From Arsenophonus nasoniae DSM 15247 (GTDB lineage: Bacteria > Pseudomonadota > Gammaproteobacteria > Enterobacterales > Enterobacteriaceae), in assembly GCF_000429565.1 (NCBI RefSeq), contig NZ_AUCC01000003.1, positions 35,452-99,451 of the forward strand: a DNA stretch of 64,000 nt. The letters run 5' to 3'. This document shows, in pieces, positions 29,323-40,892 of the stretch. The notes beneath the pieces are model-generated. The model was not told the DNA's origin, searched no databases, and was given only the letters and a program-made list of their open reading frames with translations. Each line of letters begins with the position of its first letter. Within the stretch, counting starts at the first letter, position 1. Position numbers and translations under genes: made by a program.

Positions 29323-29633
29323 TAGACTACATAAGCTATTTTGCAGGATTAAATTTTATGCTATATGCGTTTTATGGTTAAACCAGTGGTGTCATACTGA
29401 AATGCTTCAATCAAATAACAATCACATTTTAAATCTAGCGCCATAGAGTGGAAATATGGCGAGTGCTTACACGAATAAATTGGCTTCGCCGAACTCAGGG
29501 GCAATGCTCAGATAAAAAAGTTGCTAATTAATTTGCCCGTGTGACAATTTTATTTTTCAAACCGTTAATCATAATAGTAACAACAGCAAGATAATGATTA
29601 CCATATCATTATCTTGCGCCTGAATTGCAAGCG
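29323..29633. other. ribB-ygiC convergent gap with a hairpin
   Basis: 311 bases between converging genes. In E. coli ygiD and zupT lie here; no trace of either was recognised. The only structure is a twelve-base-pair stem CAAGATAATGAT/ATCATTATCTTG (29587-29598 with 29605-29616), which probably ends the ygiB-ygiC transcript although its T tail is weak. Confidence 0.55.
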
Positions 29634-30794
29634 TTAGTTTAGAATAATATGCGGGTAAAAACGGGATAGATCTTGGGTAATTAATTGGTTGTCTTCTCGA
29701 ATACCAATTCCTGCCGGTTGATCATTTACCAGCCAACTACCGATTAAGGTATAGTTATTTTCAAATTGTGGCAGCGGATAAAATTGTTGAATAATCATAC
29801 CTTCTTCGCCATATGGGCCATCTACTGAGGCAATTTCACGTTCATTATCGATGATACGAATATTTGCCCCTTCGCGCGAAAAAATAGGTTTGATCACATA
29901 GCGATCCAGTTTTGGAGGATTAGCTTCTGCAAAATAAGCAGGTAACAGATTGGGATGATTAGGAAACATTTCCCATAGCATAGGTAATAATGCCTTGTTA
30001 GAAATAATGCTTTTCCAGGCTGGTTCTAACCACCTTACTCCGGCATCGGCTAACTTAGTAGAAAAAATCTCTCTAAACATAAACTCCCAAGGATATAATT
30101 TAAACAGATTGCTAATAACTTGATTATTAGGATCGGTAAATTGTCCTTTTTCACCTAAACCAATTTGATCAACATAGAGAAATTCGGTTGTAATATTGGC
30201 TTCGTGAGCACAGTCTTGTAGGTATTGGATGGTGCCGCGATCTTCGTCACTGTCTTGGCAGCAGGCAAAATGTAACCAGTTAAAGTCAAATGATTCACGT
30301 AATTGCGCAAAGCGTTCAATAAGTTGCTCTTGTATGCTATTAAATTGATCAGCATTGGCTGGTAAATAGCCAGCATTGATCTGATCTTCTAACCAGATCC
30401 ACTGAAAAAATGCGCTTTCATATAAAGATGTCGGTGTATCTGCATTATTTTCTAATAATTTTGCTGGTCTTTTACCGTCATAAGCTAAATCCAATCGGGA
30501 ATAGAGTGAAGGTTGATTCGTTTTCCATGAGTGATTAACAAATTCCCAACAATGTTTAGGGATCTGAAATTTTAACAATAATTCCTCGTTATTCACTACT
30601 TTTTCCACCACTTGCAGGCACATTTGATGTAATTCAGCGGTGGTTGCTTCAAGATCTTCAACTTGTTGCATAGTAAATTGATAATAAGCATTTTCACACC
30701 AATAAGGTTCACCGTATAAGGTGTGAAAATGAAAACCAAATTCAGTTGCCTTTTCTTTCCAATCAGGCCGTTCAGTGATGGGCATCCTTATCAT
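29634..30794 (-). CDS. ygiC: ATP-grasp glutathionylspermidine-synthase-like protein YgiC
   Basis: 386 residues from the ATG at 30794, aligning residue for residue with E. coli YgiC ([12 protein letters not shown] against MERVSITERPDW), with GGAGG nine bases upstream. An ATG at 30800 overlapping the ygiB stop is also in frame. Conserved features include [14 protein letters not shown], an ATP-grasp C-terminal half with [11 protein letters not shown] and [18 protein letters not shown]. Members lack the amidase half of Gsp; the physiological substrate is not established. Coupled to ygiB. Confidence 0.93.
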   Translation of the reverse strand: MIRMPITERPDWKEKATEFGFHFHTLYGEPYWCENAYYQFTMQQVEDLEATTAELHQMCLQVVEKVVNNEELLLKFQIPKHCWEFVNHSWKTNQPSLYSRLDLAYDGKRPAKLLENNADTPTSLYESAFFQWIWLEDQINAGYLPANADQFNSIQEQLIERFAQLRESFDFNWLHFACCQDSDEDRGTIQYLQDCAHEANITTEFLYVDQIGLGEKGQFTDPNNQVISNLFKLYPWEFMFREIFSTKLADAGVRWLEPAWKSIISNKALLPMLWEMFPNHPNLLPAYFAEANPPKLDRYVIKPIFSREGANIRIIDNEREIASVDGPYGEEGMIIQQFYPLPQFENNYTLIGSWLVNDQPAGIGIREDNQLITQDLSRFYPHIILN

Positions 30795-30799
30795 CGCCA

Positions 30800-31564
30800 T
30801 TAGCCTCCCATAGAACGCTGTGAAGATGAAGTGGCACTTTGACGCTGCATGTGAGCCTGTTGTTTAGCAACTGATTCGCCGAAACCACCACGAGTGATAG
30901 TGGTCGTCGTTGCCGGTTTGGGGGCAAGAGCTGATGGCGGTACAGTCATTGTTCGACCTCCCGCTACCGCCGGACCATAGTTTTTGCCGCTGGCATCAAC
31001 AAATTTTCCATTGGCAGGACTAGCAGGATTGCTTGAGCTAAACAGAGGCTGCGCTGCAGGTGCTGGGGCAGTTGCACCACCGCCCATTAGACGTCCCATC
31101 ATATAACCTGCCATTAATGGCATCCAGAAACTACTACTTTGCCCACTAGCTTGATTTTCTGTTAAACCAGCTTGAGTTGGCGTTTGCGTTGCAGTTGGAG
31201 TTTGCGATGCAGTTTGATTTTGAGTTGTCGTTTGCGTTGCGGTCTGGTTGGAAGCCTGAGTACATTTTTCTTCACCAAATTCAGCCACACAATCTTCACG
31301 TGTCGCATATTTAGGCGCAGTTTTCGCTGCTTCCTGCAATGCATTTTTATAAGCAAGCGAACATTGTTCACTTTGCGCGGGGTTTTTCTGAGCACAATCT
31401 TCCGCATTAGTATATAAAGAGACGCTTTCGTCGCTTTGTTCACAAGCGGACAACATAAATACCGTACTAATTGCTAAGGCAACTGGTGCTAGGCGGTAGG
31501 CGCGCCAGTTTTTACGAAAAGCATCTTGATTAATATTCTTCGTGCGCTTTATTTTCATCATCAT
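30800..31564 (-). CDS. ygiB: DUF1190 lipoprotein YgiB
   Basis: 254 residues against 223 in E. coli. The N-terminus has a lipobox ending at Cys41 (FMLSAC), then [47 protein letters not shown] and a conserved tail [11 protein letters not shown] ... RSMGG. The excess length is a Thr/Gln-rich insertion at residues 103-131 (31172-31258) built from TQT- and ATQ-like units, absent from E. coli. The function is not known; envelope location is inferred. The first gene of ygiB-ygiC, downstream of and parallel to tolC. Confidence 0.92.
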   Translation of the reverse strand: MMMKIKRTKNINQDAFRKNWRAYRLAPVALAISTVFMLSACEQSDESVSLYTNAEDCAQKNPAQSEQCSLAYKNALQEAAKTAPKYATREDCVAEFGEEKCTQASNQTATQTTTQNQTASQTPTATQTPTQAGLTENQASGQSSSFWMPLMAGYMMGRLMGGGATAPAPAAQPLFSSSNPASPANGKFVDASGKNYGPAVAGGRTMTVPPSALAPKPATTTTITRGGFGESVAKQQAHMQRQSATSSSQRSMGG

Positions 31565-31722
31565 TTACCTATCCTGAAGGTCGAAATAAAAATCGTCAAA
31601 CTAGGATAGAATAGGGTAATTACAGTGGAAATTAAAGCATAAAGCTGGCAGAAATATAGCTATCAACCTGATTATTTATGTTAAGTGGTAAAAATACAAC
31701 TTTTCTAATTAATTTTCGTTAC

Positions 31723-31751
31723 AATAAAAAATACCCACAATATGTGGGTAT
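31723..31751 (-). terminator. Terminator after tolC
   Basis: An eight-base-pair stem TACCCACA/TGTGGGTA (31732-31739 with 31743-31750) with, on the minus strand, a run of T (31731 down to 31726). It lies 22 bases after the tolC stop and separates tolC from ygiB. Confidence 0.85.
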
Positions 31752-31772
31752 CACAAATAGGCAAGTATTTAT

Positions 31773-33155
31773 TTAATGTATTTGTGGAACGTTCATCGGA
31801 TTAATAATCGTATCCGGTGAGGTTGATAATGTTTTTCCTAAGCTATTATTTAAACGGATCAGATCGCTTTCATTTAACGTGCCGCGGGCATACTGGATTT
31901 TCAGATCATTAATCAGATAGTCATAACGTGCATTAGCTAAATTCTGTTTTGCCTGAAAAAGGGTTGTTGTTGCGTTCAACACGTCCACGATAGTTCGCGT
32001 GCCGACTTGATAGCCTGCTTCCATCGCATCTAATGAACTTTGGGCTGAAATAACTAATTGTTGGTATGCTTTGATGCTACTAATAGAAGAAATAACATTA
32101 TTATAGGAAGAGCGTACTATCTGAATAACATTGCGATAAGTACTTTCAAGCTGTTCGCTGGCACTAATATAACCATACTGAGCTTGCTCAACGCGTGAGT
32201 TAGTTTTGCCACCGGTATATAACGGCACACTTAACGTTAGTCCGACGCTATTTTGGCCAGTATAGCTAGTATCATTTCGGTTCCAGATATGATTAGCACT
32301 ACCGTGATAATGGGTATTATTAACGCCTGTTGACGCTTCTAAACCAAGGGTAGGTAAATGTCCTGACTGTTCATAGCGAATATTTTCTCGCGCCAGATCT
32401 TGTGACAAACGTGCGCTAAGTAAACTCAAGTTGCGCGTTTCAGCATCTTTTAATAGTTTTTCCACTCGAGCAGGTGTTTGCGTGCTGAAGCGATCAATAT
32501 TTAACACGGCTAATTGGCTATAATAGATGCCGCTAACCTGGCGTAACTTTTCCAGCGCATTTTCTAATTGATTACGGCTCGATACTTCTTGTGCCAATAC
32601 GCTATCATAATTAGCACGAGCATTTTGTACATCAGTAATAGCGACTAATCCTACGTTAAAGCGTTGTGTTGTTTGATCTAACTGGCGATAAACGGCTTTT
32701 TTCTGAGCTTCAATATAGTCTAATAAGTCAATCGCACGTAACACGTCAAAATAAGCTGTGGCGGTATCAAGAATTAATTTTTGTTGATTAGTTTGATAAG
32801 TAACATCAGCAATACCGGCGGTTTTTTCTTGTATGTCTAACTGTTGCCATTTTGACATATCAAAGATGGTTTGGGTGAGTTTAAGATTGGCACCAAGTTG
32901 GTTGTTTTCCGTGTCACGGTTATCACGATAACCGCTGTTATAGGTGAAATTTGCACCTAACCCTAATTGCGGCAGTAAAGGACTGCGGGCTTCATTAATT
33001 TTTTCAAATGCTTGGTCACGTTCTGCTAGTGATTTACGTAAATCTGGATTACTTTCTTTTGCTTTCTGATAGACTTGCAATAAATTTTCAGCTTGCCCTG
33101 TGGCACTTAGTCCCATTAGGCTAATGGTGATAAAAAGAGAGATAAATTTTTTCAT
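31773..33155 (-). CDS. tolC: Outer membrane efflux channel TolC
   Basis: 460 residues (E. coli 493; the difference is at the C-terminal tail) from the ATG at 33155 (MKKFISLFITISLMGLS), with AAGGA upstream; earlier in-frame ATGs lack a site. A signal peptide ends at GQAENLLQVY. The two repeats of the outer-membrane efflux fold are seen (SPLLPQLGLGANFTY and HLPTLGLEASTG), each followed by long helices. It is the trimeric exit duct for drug pumps and type I secretion. Divergent from nudF, as in E. coli. Confidence 0.96.
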   Translation of the reverse strand: MKKFISLFITISLMGLSATGQAENLLQVYQKAKESNPDLRKSLAERDQAFEKINEARSPLLPQLGLGANFTYNSGYRDNRDTENNQLGANLKLTQTIFDMSKWQQLDIQEKTAGIADVTYQTNQQKLILDTATAYFDVLRAIDLLDYIEAQKKAVYRQLDQTTQRFNVGLVAITDVQNARANYDSVLAQEVSSRNQLENALEKLRQVSGIYYSQLAVLNIDRFSTQTPARVEKLLKDAETRNLSLLSARLSQDLARENIRYEQSGHLPTLGLEASTGVNNTHYHGSANHIWNRNDTSYTGQNSVGLTLSVPLYTGGKTNSRVEQAQYGYISASEQLESTYRNVIQIVRSSYNNVISSISSIKAYQQLVISAQSSLDAMEAGYQVGTRTIVDVLNATTTLFQAKQNLANARYDYLINDLKIQYARGTLNESDLIRLNNSLGKTLSTSPDTIINPMNVPQIH

Positions 33156-33388
33156 TCTTATTCCTTGATTATGCAATTTATTATGCAATTTTTTGCTTTA
33201 GTTATCTCAGAAAAACATCAATACCGCTAATTTTAGCAGAATATGTCATTATTCCATGGTAGCTGTTTGTGCCATCTAGCATGTTAAATCTGGTCGATGT
33301 TACATTATTTATAAGTTAATTTCCTTAAAAAACGTTATATAAGTCTCACTTTTTTGTCAGTTAATGCATATAAATTCAGAGAGTTTCT

Positions 33389-34036
33389 ATGAATGATAAA
33401 AAAAATTTACCCTTCAAGTTTAGCCAAAATGATGTGGAAATTACGGCTAAGTTCGATCTTTATAATGGTTTTTTTCGTTTTGTAGAATACCGTTTTCGGC
33501 ATAGGTTGTTTAACGGGGGTTGGAGCAAGGAAATCCGACGTGAAGTTTTGGAACGGGGTAATGCGGGCGTTATTTTACCTTATGATCCTTATCTTGATAA
33601 GGTCGTGTTAGTTGAACAAATACGACTCCCGGCGATTGAAACTAGCAAAACACCGTGGTTGTTAGAAGCGATTGCTGGCATGGTAGAACAAAATGAAAGC
33701 TTAGAACAGCTAGTTCGTCGTGAAGCCAAAGAAGAAGCGGGTATTACCATTTTGCGTTGTCACTATGCACTAAGTTATCTTACCAGCCCAGGAGGCACAA
33801 CTGAGCGCATTTATGTTCATATCGGTGAAATTAATGCATCTGCAATCAAACCGGGAAGTGTACATGGATTGAACAGTGAAAATGAAGATATTCGTGTTCA
33901 TGTTGTTAGTCGCGAACAAGCTTATCAATGGGTAGAATTAGGGGTAATTGATAATGCGGCTACTGTAATTGCAATACAGTGGTTACAATTAAATTACCTT
34001 AGGTTGAAAAATAATTGGTTGAATAACTTAAAATAA
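33389..34036 (+). CDS. nudF: ADP-ribose pyrophosphatase
   Basis: 215 residues (E. coli 209). The Nudix box is complete at about 97-119: G97-x5-E, then REAKEEAGI. Upstream FRHRLFNGGWS and downstream TSPGGTTERI and HVVSREQAYQW match E. coli NudF. It hydrolyses ADP-ribose to AMP and ribose-5-phosphate. A GAGAG element precedes the ATG. In E. coli yqiB follows; here cpdA comes after only 105 bases. Confidence 0.95.
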   Translation: MNDKKNLPFKFSQNDVEITAKFDLYNGFFRFVEYRFRHRLFNGGWSKEIRREVLERGNAGVILPYDPYLDKVVLVEQIRLPAIETSKTPWLLEAIAGMVEQNESLEQLVRREAKEEAGITILRCHYALSYLTSPGGTTERIYVHIGEINASAIKPGSVHGLNSENEDIRVHVVSREQAYQWVELGVIDNAATVIAIQWLQLNYLRLKNNWLNNLK

Positions 34037-34141
34037 CTACTTAATCATAATATAAAAAAGAAGTGTGTATCAGCCGACAGTTATTGATAAAGTATTAATG
34101 TTAAAATAATGTATAAAGTAGGTAGAAACTAAGGAAATTGC

Positions 34142-34981
34142 TTGGATAGTCTGTTCAAATTAACAACAAAGCAAAAAAGTCTGGTGAGGATCTTGCAAAT
34201 TACCGATACTCATCTTTTTGCTAATGCTGATGATACTCTACTTGGCGTCAATACTTTTGCTAGTTTTCATGCAGTGATTGATGCAATTTTAGTCCGCAAT
34301 GAAAATGTGGACCTGGTTGTCGCTACCGGTGATTTGGCCCAAGATCAATCCGCACAAGCCTATCAGCATTTTGCAGAAGGGATCAAACGGTTGTCTGCTC
34401 CTTGTGTTTGGTTACCGGGCAATCATGATTATCAACCGGCAATGGTAGCTACTTTAGCGAAAGCAGGAATTTTACCCTCCAAACAGCTGCTAATTAATGA
34501 TAATTGGCAAATCCTTATGTTGGACAGCCAAATTCAGGGGGCTGTACATGGAAAATTATCCAAACAACAGCTGTTATGGATGAAAAGCTGTTTTGATGCC
34601 TACACGGAGCGTAGTCATTTACTGATGTTACATCATCATCCTTTACCATCGGGTTGTACCTGGCTTGATCAACATCGCTTGCGTAATTCTCATATTTTGG
34701 CTGACTATTTAAAGCAATATCAAAAAATTAAAGCGATCTTATGTGGCCATATTCATCAGGAAATAGATGAATATTGGCAAGGAGTTCGCATGATGGCAAC
34801 ACCATCAACCTGTATCCAATTTAAACCTCATTGTACTAATTTTACATTAGATACCATGACACCGGGTTGGCGTTATCTTGATCTTTCTATCAATGATGCC
34901 GGTGAAGATGTGTTGAATACCCAAGTTTGCAGATTGGATAGTGATAAATTTTGCCCAGATTTGGATTCAGGCGGTTATTAA
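34142..34981 (+). CDS. cpdA: 3',5'-cyclic AMP phosphodiesterase CpdA
   Basis: 279 residues starting at a TTG (34142); AAGGA lies 7 bases upstream and the product MDSLF aligns with E. coli MESLL, which supports this rare start. Metallophosphoesterase motifs: DTHLF (about 23-27), GDLAQDQS, LPGNHDYQP, LHHHPLP and GHIHQE. It degrades cAMP and so dampens CRP signalling. Its TAA overlaps the ATG of yqiA. Confidence 0.95.
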   Translation: MDSLFKLTTKQKSLVRILQITDTHLFANADDTLLGVNTFASFHAVIDAILVRNENVDLVVATGDLAQDQSAQAYQHFAEGIKRLSAPCVWLPGNHDYQPAMVATLAKAGILPSKQLLINDNWQILMLDSQIQGAVHGKLSKQQLLWMKSCFDAYTERSHLLMLHHHPLPSGCTWLDQHRLRNSHILADYLKQYQKIKAILCGHIHQEIDEYWQGVRMMATPSTCIQFKPHCTNFTLDTMTPGWRYLDLSINDAGEDVLNTQVCRLDSDKFCPDLDSGGY

Positions 34982-35565
34982 TGTCAATATTAATTTATAT
35001 TCATGGCTTCAATAGTTCCCCTTTATCAGAGAAAGCAAATAGCTTAAAAACTTGGTTACAGCGACAACACTCAGAAGTGAATATGCTGATACCTCAGCTT
35101 CCTTGTTATCCAGCTGAAGCGATTGAATTTTTAAATAATCTCGTAACAGCCCATGCGGGAGAGCCGATTGGGTTGTTAGGTTCTTCGTTAGGTGGTTATT
35201 TTGCTATTTGGTTATCACAGAAATTTAATTTACCCGCTGTTATTGTCAATCCAGCAGTACGTCCCTTTGATTTGTTTCAACAGTATTTAGGTGAGCAAGT
35301 CAATCCTTACACAAAGGAACGCTACATCTTGCAACCCCATCATTTAAATGAACTACAAAAGATACAAATTAAGGCATTAGCGGCGCCTGATTTAATTTGG
35401 TTATTACAACAAACAGGTGATGAAATATTGGACTATCGTCAAGCTGTTACCTATCTTATGGAGTGTAAGCAAACAATAGAGTCAGGAGGTAACCATGCTT
35501 TTGTTGGATTTGACTACTATTTTCCACAAATTATGCGTTTTTTAGCTTTGGCAAAGACAAAATAA
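34981..35565 (+). CDS. yqiA: Esterase YqiA (alpha/beta hydrolase)
   Basis: 194 residues from the ATG in the TAATG overlap with cpdA. Alpha/beta hydrolase features: YIHGFNSSP near the start, the nucleophile elbow GSSLGG (about 80-85), a catalytic Asp region in LLQQTGDEILDY and the His in GGNHAF (about 172). E. coli YqiA has acyl esterase activity; its natural substrate is unclear. Between cpdA and parE as in E. coli. Confidence 0.93.
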   Translation: MSILIYIHGFNSSPLSEKANSLKTWLQRQHSEVNMLIPQLPCYPAEAIEFLNNLVTAHAGEPIGLLGSSLGGYFAIWLSQKFNLPAVIVNPAVRPFDLFQQYLGEQVNPYTKERYILQPHHLNELQKIQIKALAAPDLIWLLQQTGDEILDYRQAVTYLMECKQTIESGGNHAFVGFDYYFPQIMRFLALAKTK

Positions 35566-35637
35566 GTAAAAAATTATCCAAAAGAGCTGAATGACTGTTA
35601 TTATCATCAGTATCTCAGCATTTATTTGCCTAATTAA

Positions 35638-37557
<1,920 letters not shown>

Positions 37558-37593
37558 TCGACACAGTTAACCAAAGACTAAGGAATCAAATGA

Positions 37594-39849
37594 ATGAGTG
37601 AGATAACTCACGATGGTGTAGAGCAGCAACCACTTTATACCTTTACCGAAAATGCCTATCTCAATTATTCCATGTACGTCATCATGGACAGAGCATTGCC
37701 ATTTATTGGTGATGGGTTAAAACCTGTTCAACGCCGTATTGTTTATGCCATGTCTGAGCTTGGTTTGAGCAATGCGGCTAAATACAAAAAATCAGCACGT
37801 ACCGTCGGTGATGTATTGGGGAAATATCATCCACATGGTGATAGCGCTTGTTATGAAGCTATGGTATTGATGGCACAACCGTTTTCCTATCGTTATCCAT
37901 TAGTTGATGGACAGGGTAACTGGGGAGCTCCCGATGATCCTAAATCGTTTGCTGCTATGCGTTACACTGAATCAAGATTGTCAAAATATGCTGAAACGTT
38001 ACTTAGTGAATTAGGATTAGGAACGGTAGCCTGGACGCCTAACTTTGATGGAACATTAACTGAACCCAAAACACTACCGGCAAGATTACCCAATATTCTG
38101 TTGAATGGTACAACAGGGATTGCGGTTGGTATGGCGACCGATATTCCACCGCATAATGCGCGTGAGGTAGCAAGCGCATTAGTTGCTTTACTGGAAAATC
38201 CAAAAGCCGATCTTAACATGTTGATGGATTTTATTCCTGCTCCTGATTACCCAACAGAAGCAGAAATTATCTCATCAAAAGAAGATATTCAAAAAATTTA
38301 CCAAACCGGCCGTGGGTCTATTAGGTTACGCGCTGTTTGGGAAATAGATGATGGTCATGCTGTTATTACTGCCCTGCCTCATCAGGTTTCAGGCGCTAAA
38401 GTGTTAGAGCAGATTGCCTCACAAATGCGCGCCAAAAAATTACCGATGGTAGAAGATCTTCGTGATGAGTCAGATCATGAAAATCCGACACGTTTAGTGA
38501 TTGTACCGAGAAGTAATCGGATTGATTTAGAACAAGTGATGACGCATCTATTTGCTACGACGGATCTAGAAAGAAGCTATCGGGTCAATTTGAATATGAT
38601 TGGCTTAGATAATCGTCCAGCAGTTAAAGGACTGGTTGAAATTTTAAATGAATGGTTATTATTTCGACGAGAAACCGTACGTAATCGCTTAAATCATCGT
38701 TTAGAAAAAGTATTAAAACGCTTACATATCCTTGACGGTTTATTAATAGCTTATCTGAACATAGATGAGGTTATTCATATTATCCGTAATGAAGATGAGC
38801 CTAAAGCTGTATTGGTGGCCCGTTTTGCTCTTTCAGAGACTCAGGCGGAATCTATCCTGGAATTGAAATTGCGTCATTTGGCTAAACTAGAGGAGTTTAA
38901 ATTACGTGGCGAGCAAGATGATTTAGCGAAAGAACGTGATCAACTACAAGCTATTTTGGGTTCTGAGCGTCGTCTAAATACCTTAATCAAGAAAGAAATT
39001 GAAACGGATGCACAGACTTATGGTGATGACAGGCGCTCACCGCTTAAGGAGCGTATTGAAGCAAAAGCCATGAATGAACATGACATTTTGCCTTCAGAGC
39101 CTGTTACGATTATCCTTTCTGTTATGGGATGGGTGAGAAGCGCAAAAGGTCATGATATTGATCCGACTAATCTTAATTATAAAGCGGGGGATGGTTTCTG
39201 TAGTGCCGCAAGAGGTAAAACTAATCAACCGGTTGTTTTTCTTGATAGCACGGGGCGTAGTTATTCACTCGATCCGCTTGATCTTCCTTCTGCGCGAGGG
39301 CAGGGAGAACCGCTTACAGGCAAATTGGCGTTACCGCCTGGTGCAACGATTGAACATGTATTGACCGCCGCTGAAGAGCAGAAATATTTGTTGGCATCGG
39401 ATGCGGGTTATGGATTTATCTGCACCTTCAGTGATTTAGTGGCAAAAAATAAAGCAGGTAAAGCATTAATTACCTTGCCGAGTAATGCTAAGGTATTGGC
39501 ACCATTAGAAGTCAATAATGAACAGCAAGATTTATTATTGGCAATTACTAAAGCAGGCAGAATGCTGATATTTCCTGTGAGTGAGCTCCCTCAGCTTTCT
39601 AAAGGAAAAGGCAATAAAATTATTAATATTTCAGCAGCTCAATCAGCCAGTAGAGATGATTTGCTAGTTTGGTTAATGTTTTTGCAGCCTCAGTCTTCAA
39701 TTACGCTCTATTTTGGCAAACGAAAACTGAAATTAAATCCAGAAGATTTGCAAAAATATCGTGCTGAACGAGGTCGTAAAGGTTCTTCATTACCTCGTGG
39801 ATTACAGAGTATTGAGCGTATAGAAGTAACTCCTCCTAGTAATGGCTAA
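37594..39849 (+). CDS. parC: DNA topoisomerase IV subunit A
   Basis: 751 residues (E. coli 752). The catalytic Tyr is in [11 protein letters not shown]. The quinolone region keeps the sensitive residues Ser84 and Glu88 (E. coli Ser80 and Glu84) in [11 protein letters not shown]. The C-terminal beta-pinwheel is present. It lies 36 bases after parE and is probably co-transcribed, which in E. coli is not so tight because other genes lie between. Confidence 0.98.
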   Translation: MSEITHDGVEQQPLYTFTENAYLNYSMYVIMDRALPFIGDGLKPVQRRIVYAMSELGLSNAAKYKKSARTVGDVLGKYHPHGDSACYEAMVLMAQPFSYRYPLVDGQGNWGAPDDPKSFAAMRYTESRLSKYAETLLSELGLGTVAWTPNFDGTLTEPKTLPARLPNILLNGTTGIAVGMATDIPPHNAREVASALVALLENPKADLNMLMDFIPAPDYPTEAEIISSKEDIQKIYQTGRGSIRLRAVWEIDDGHAVITALPHQVSGAKVLEQIASQMRAKKLPMVEDLRDESDHENPTRLVIVPRSNRIDLEQVMTHLFATTDLERSYRVNLNMIGLDNRPAVKGLVEILNEWLLFRRETVRNRLNHRLEKVLKRLHILDGLLIAYLNIDEVIHIIRNEDEPKAVLVARFALSETQAESILELKLRHLAKLEEFKLRGEQDDLAKERDQLQAILGSERRLNTLIKKEIETDAQTYGDDRRSPLKERIEAKAMNEHDILPSEPVTIILSVMGWVRSAKGHDIDPTNLNYKAGDGFCSAARGKTNQPVVFLDSTGRSYSLDPLDLPSARGQGEPLTGKLALPPGATIEHVLTAAEEQKYLLASDAGYGFICTFSDLVAKNKAGKALITLPSNAKVLAPLEVNNEQQDLLLAITKAGRMLIFPVSELPQLSKGKGNKIINISAAQSASRDDLLVWLMFLQPQSSITLYFGKRKLKLNPEDLQKYRAERGRKGSSLPRGLQSIERIEVTPPSNG

Positions 39850-39900
39850 TCTTCGATTGTTTTTATAGGTGTGTGAAGTAACTGATTACTTGAGGTAAAT

Positions 39901-40683
39901 ATGTTAGCTATTGTTCGTATTATTATTGTGATCCTTTTTACGATATTGGTTTGTGTGTTAGGTTGTTTTTATTGCTTATTAACTCCAAGAAATCCAAGCC
40001 ATGTTATGCGCTTTGGCCGGCTGTTTGGTAAATTATCCTATGTTTTTGGTATTACTATTATTAGTCGAGTGCCTGCTAAAGCTAAAGCTAAAGCTAAAGC
40101 TAAAGCTAAAGCTAAAGCTAAAGCTAAAGCTAAAGATTACGGTCCAAGTATTTATATCGGCAATCATCAAAATAACTATGATATGGTGACTATGTCAAAT
40201 GCGGTACAACCAAATACCGTTACTATTGGAAAAAAGAGCTTAGTATTAATCCCTTTTTTCGGTCCGCTATATTGGTTAGCTGGTAATATTCTCATTGATA
40301 GGGCTAACCGAACTAAAGCGCACAATACTATTTCGCAGGTTGTTCAACAGATCAAAAAAAGAAAAATTTCAGTTTGGATGTTTCCTGAAGGAACGCGTAG
40401 TCGTGGTCGAGGGTTACTGCCATTTAAAACCGGTGCATTTTATGCTGCAATTGCAGCGGGTGTTCCGATAGTACCAGTCTGTTTATCTGAAACAGAGGGG
40501 CGTATTAAACTCAATCGTTGGAATAATGGCGTCGTGATCGTCGAAATGCTACCGCCTATTGACACAACAAAGTATAATCGGGAAAACGTGCGTGAATTGG
40601 CAGAGTATTGCCATAATTTATTCAAAGCTAAAATTGCAGAATTAAATCAAGAAGTAACAGAAATAGAGCAAAAAATGAAATAA
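39901..40683 (+). CDS. plsC: 1-acyl-sn-glycerol-3-phosphate acyltransferase, with (Lys-Ala)10 insertion
   Basis: 260 residues (E. coli 245). An N-terminal membrane helix, then the acyltransferase motifs NHQNNYDM (HX4D variant), FPEGTRSRGRG and GVPIVPVC are all present. The extra length comes from a run of ten Lys-Ala pairs (residues about 59-78) just before YGPSIYIGNHQ, encoded by a perfect hexanucleotide repeat; E. coli has a short CRKPTDAES-like loop there. It makes phosphatidic acid. The repeat lies before the active-site domain on the membrane side, so tolerance is plausible. Confidence 0.96.
   Translation: MLAIVRIIIVILFTILVCVLGCFYCLLTPRNPSHVMRFGRLFGKLSYVFGITIISRVPAKAKAKAKAKAKAKAKAKAKDYGPSIYIGNHQNNYDMVTMSNAVQPNTVTIGKKSLVLIPFFGPLYWLAGNILIDRANRTKAHNTISQVVQQIKKRKISVWMFPEGTRSRGRGLLPFKTGAFYAAIAAGVPIVPVCLSETEGRIKLNRWNNGVVIVEMLPPIDTTKYNRENVRELAEYCHNLFKAKIAELNQEVTEIEQKMK
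40075..40134 (+). repeat. Hexanucleotide microsatellite, (GCTAAA)10, inside plsC
   Basis: Ten uninterrupted, identical copies of GCTAAA, in frame, coding for alternating Ala and Lys. Slipped-strand gain or loss of units would change the protein length by two residues without a frameshift. The perfect identity of all copies suggests recent expansion. Confidence 0.97.
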
Positions 40684-40892
40684 AATTAAAGTTCATTTTT
40701 CAATTAAATTAGTTTCTAAATTGTCATATTTAACAATATATTAATATTTGGCGTTGTAGCAATCTATCGTCTTAATTGAATATAGTTATCAAATAATTGT
40801 GATAACACAATTACAAGCGGATAGTAAAATAAGGATCTTTCCTTAATGAACAATAAATGGCGCTAGCTTATTAATGATTTTGTGGAGAGGCT

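Noticed and set aside
29460..29500. GAACTCAG string as a second MITE end near ribB
   Set aside because: Only eight bases match the 18-base terminal repeat; no partner end nearby.
37594..39849. Quinolone-resistance change in ParC
   Set aside because: The Ser and Glu at the key positions (84 and 88 here) are the sensitive-type residues.
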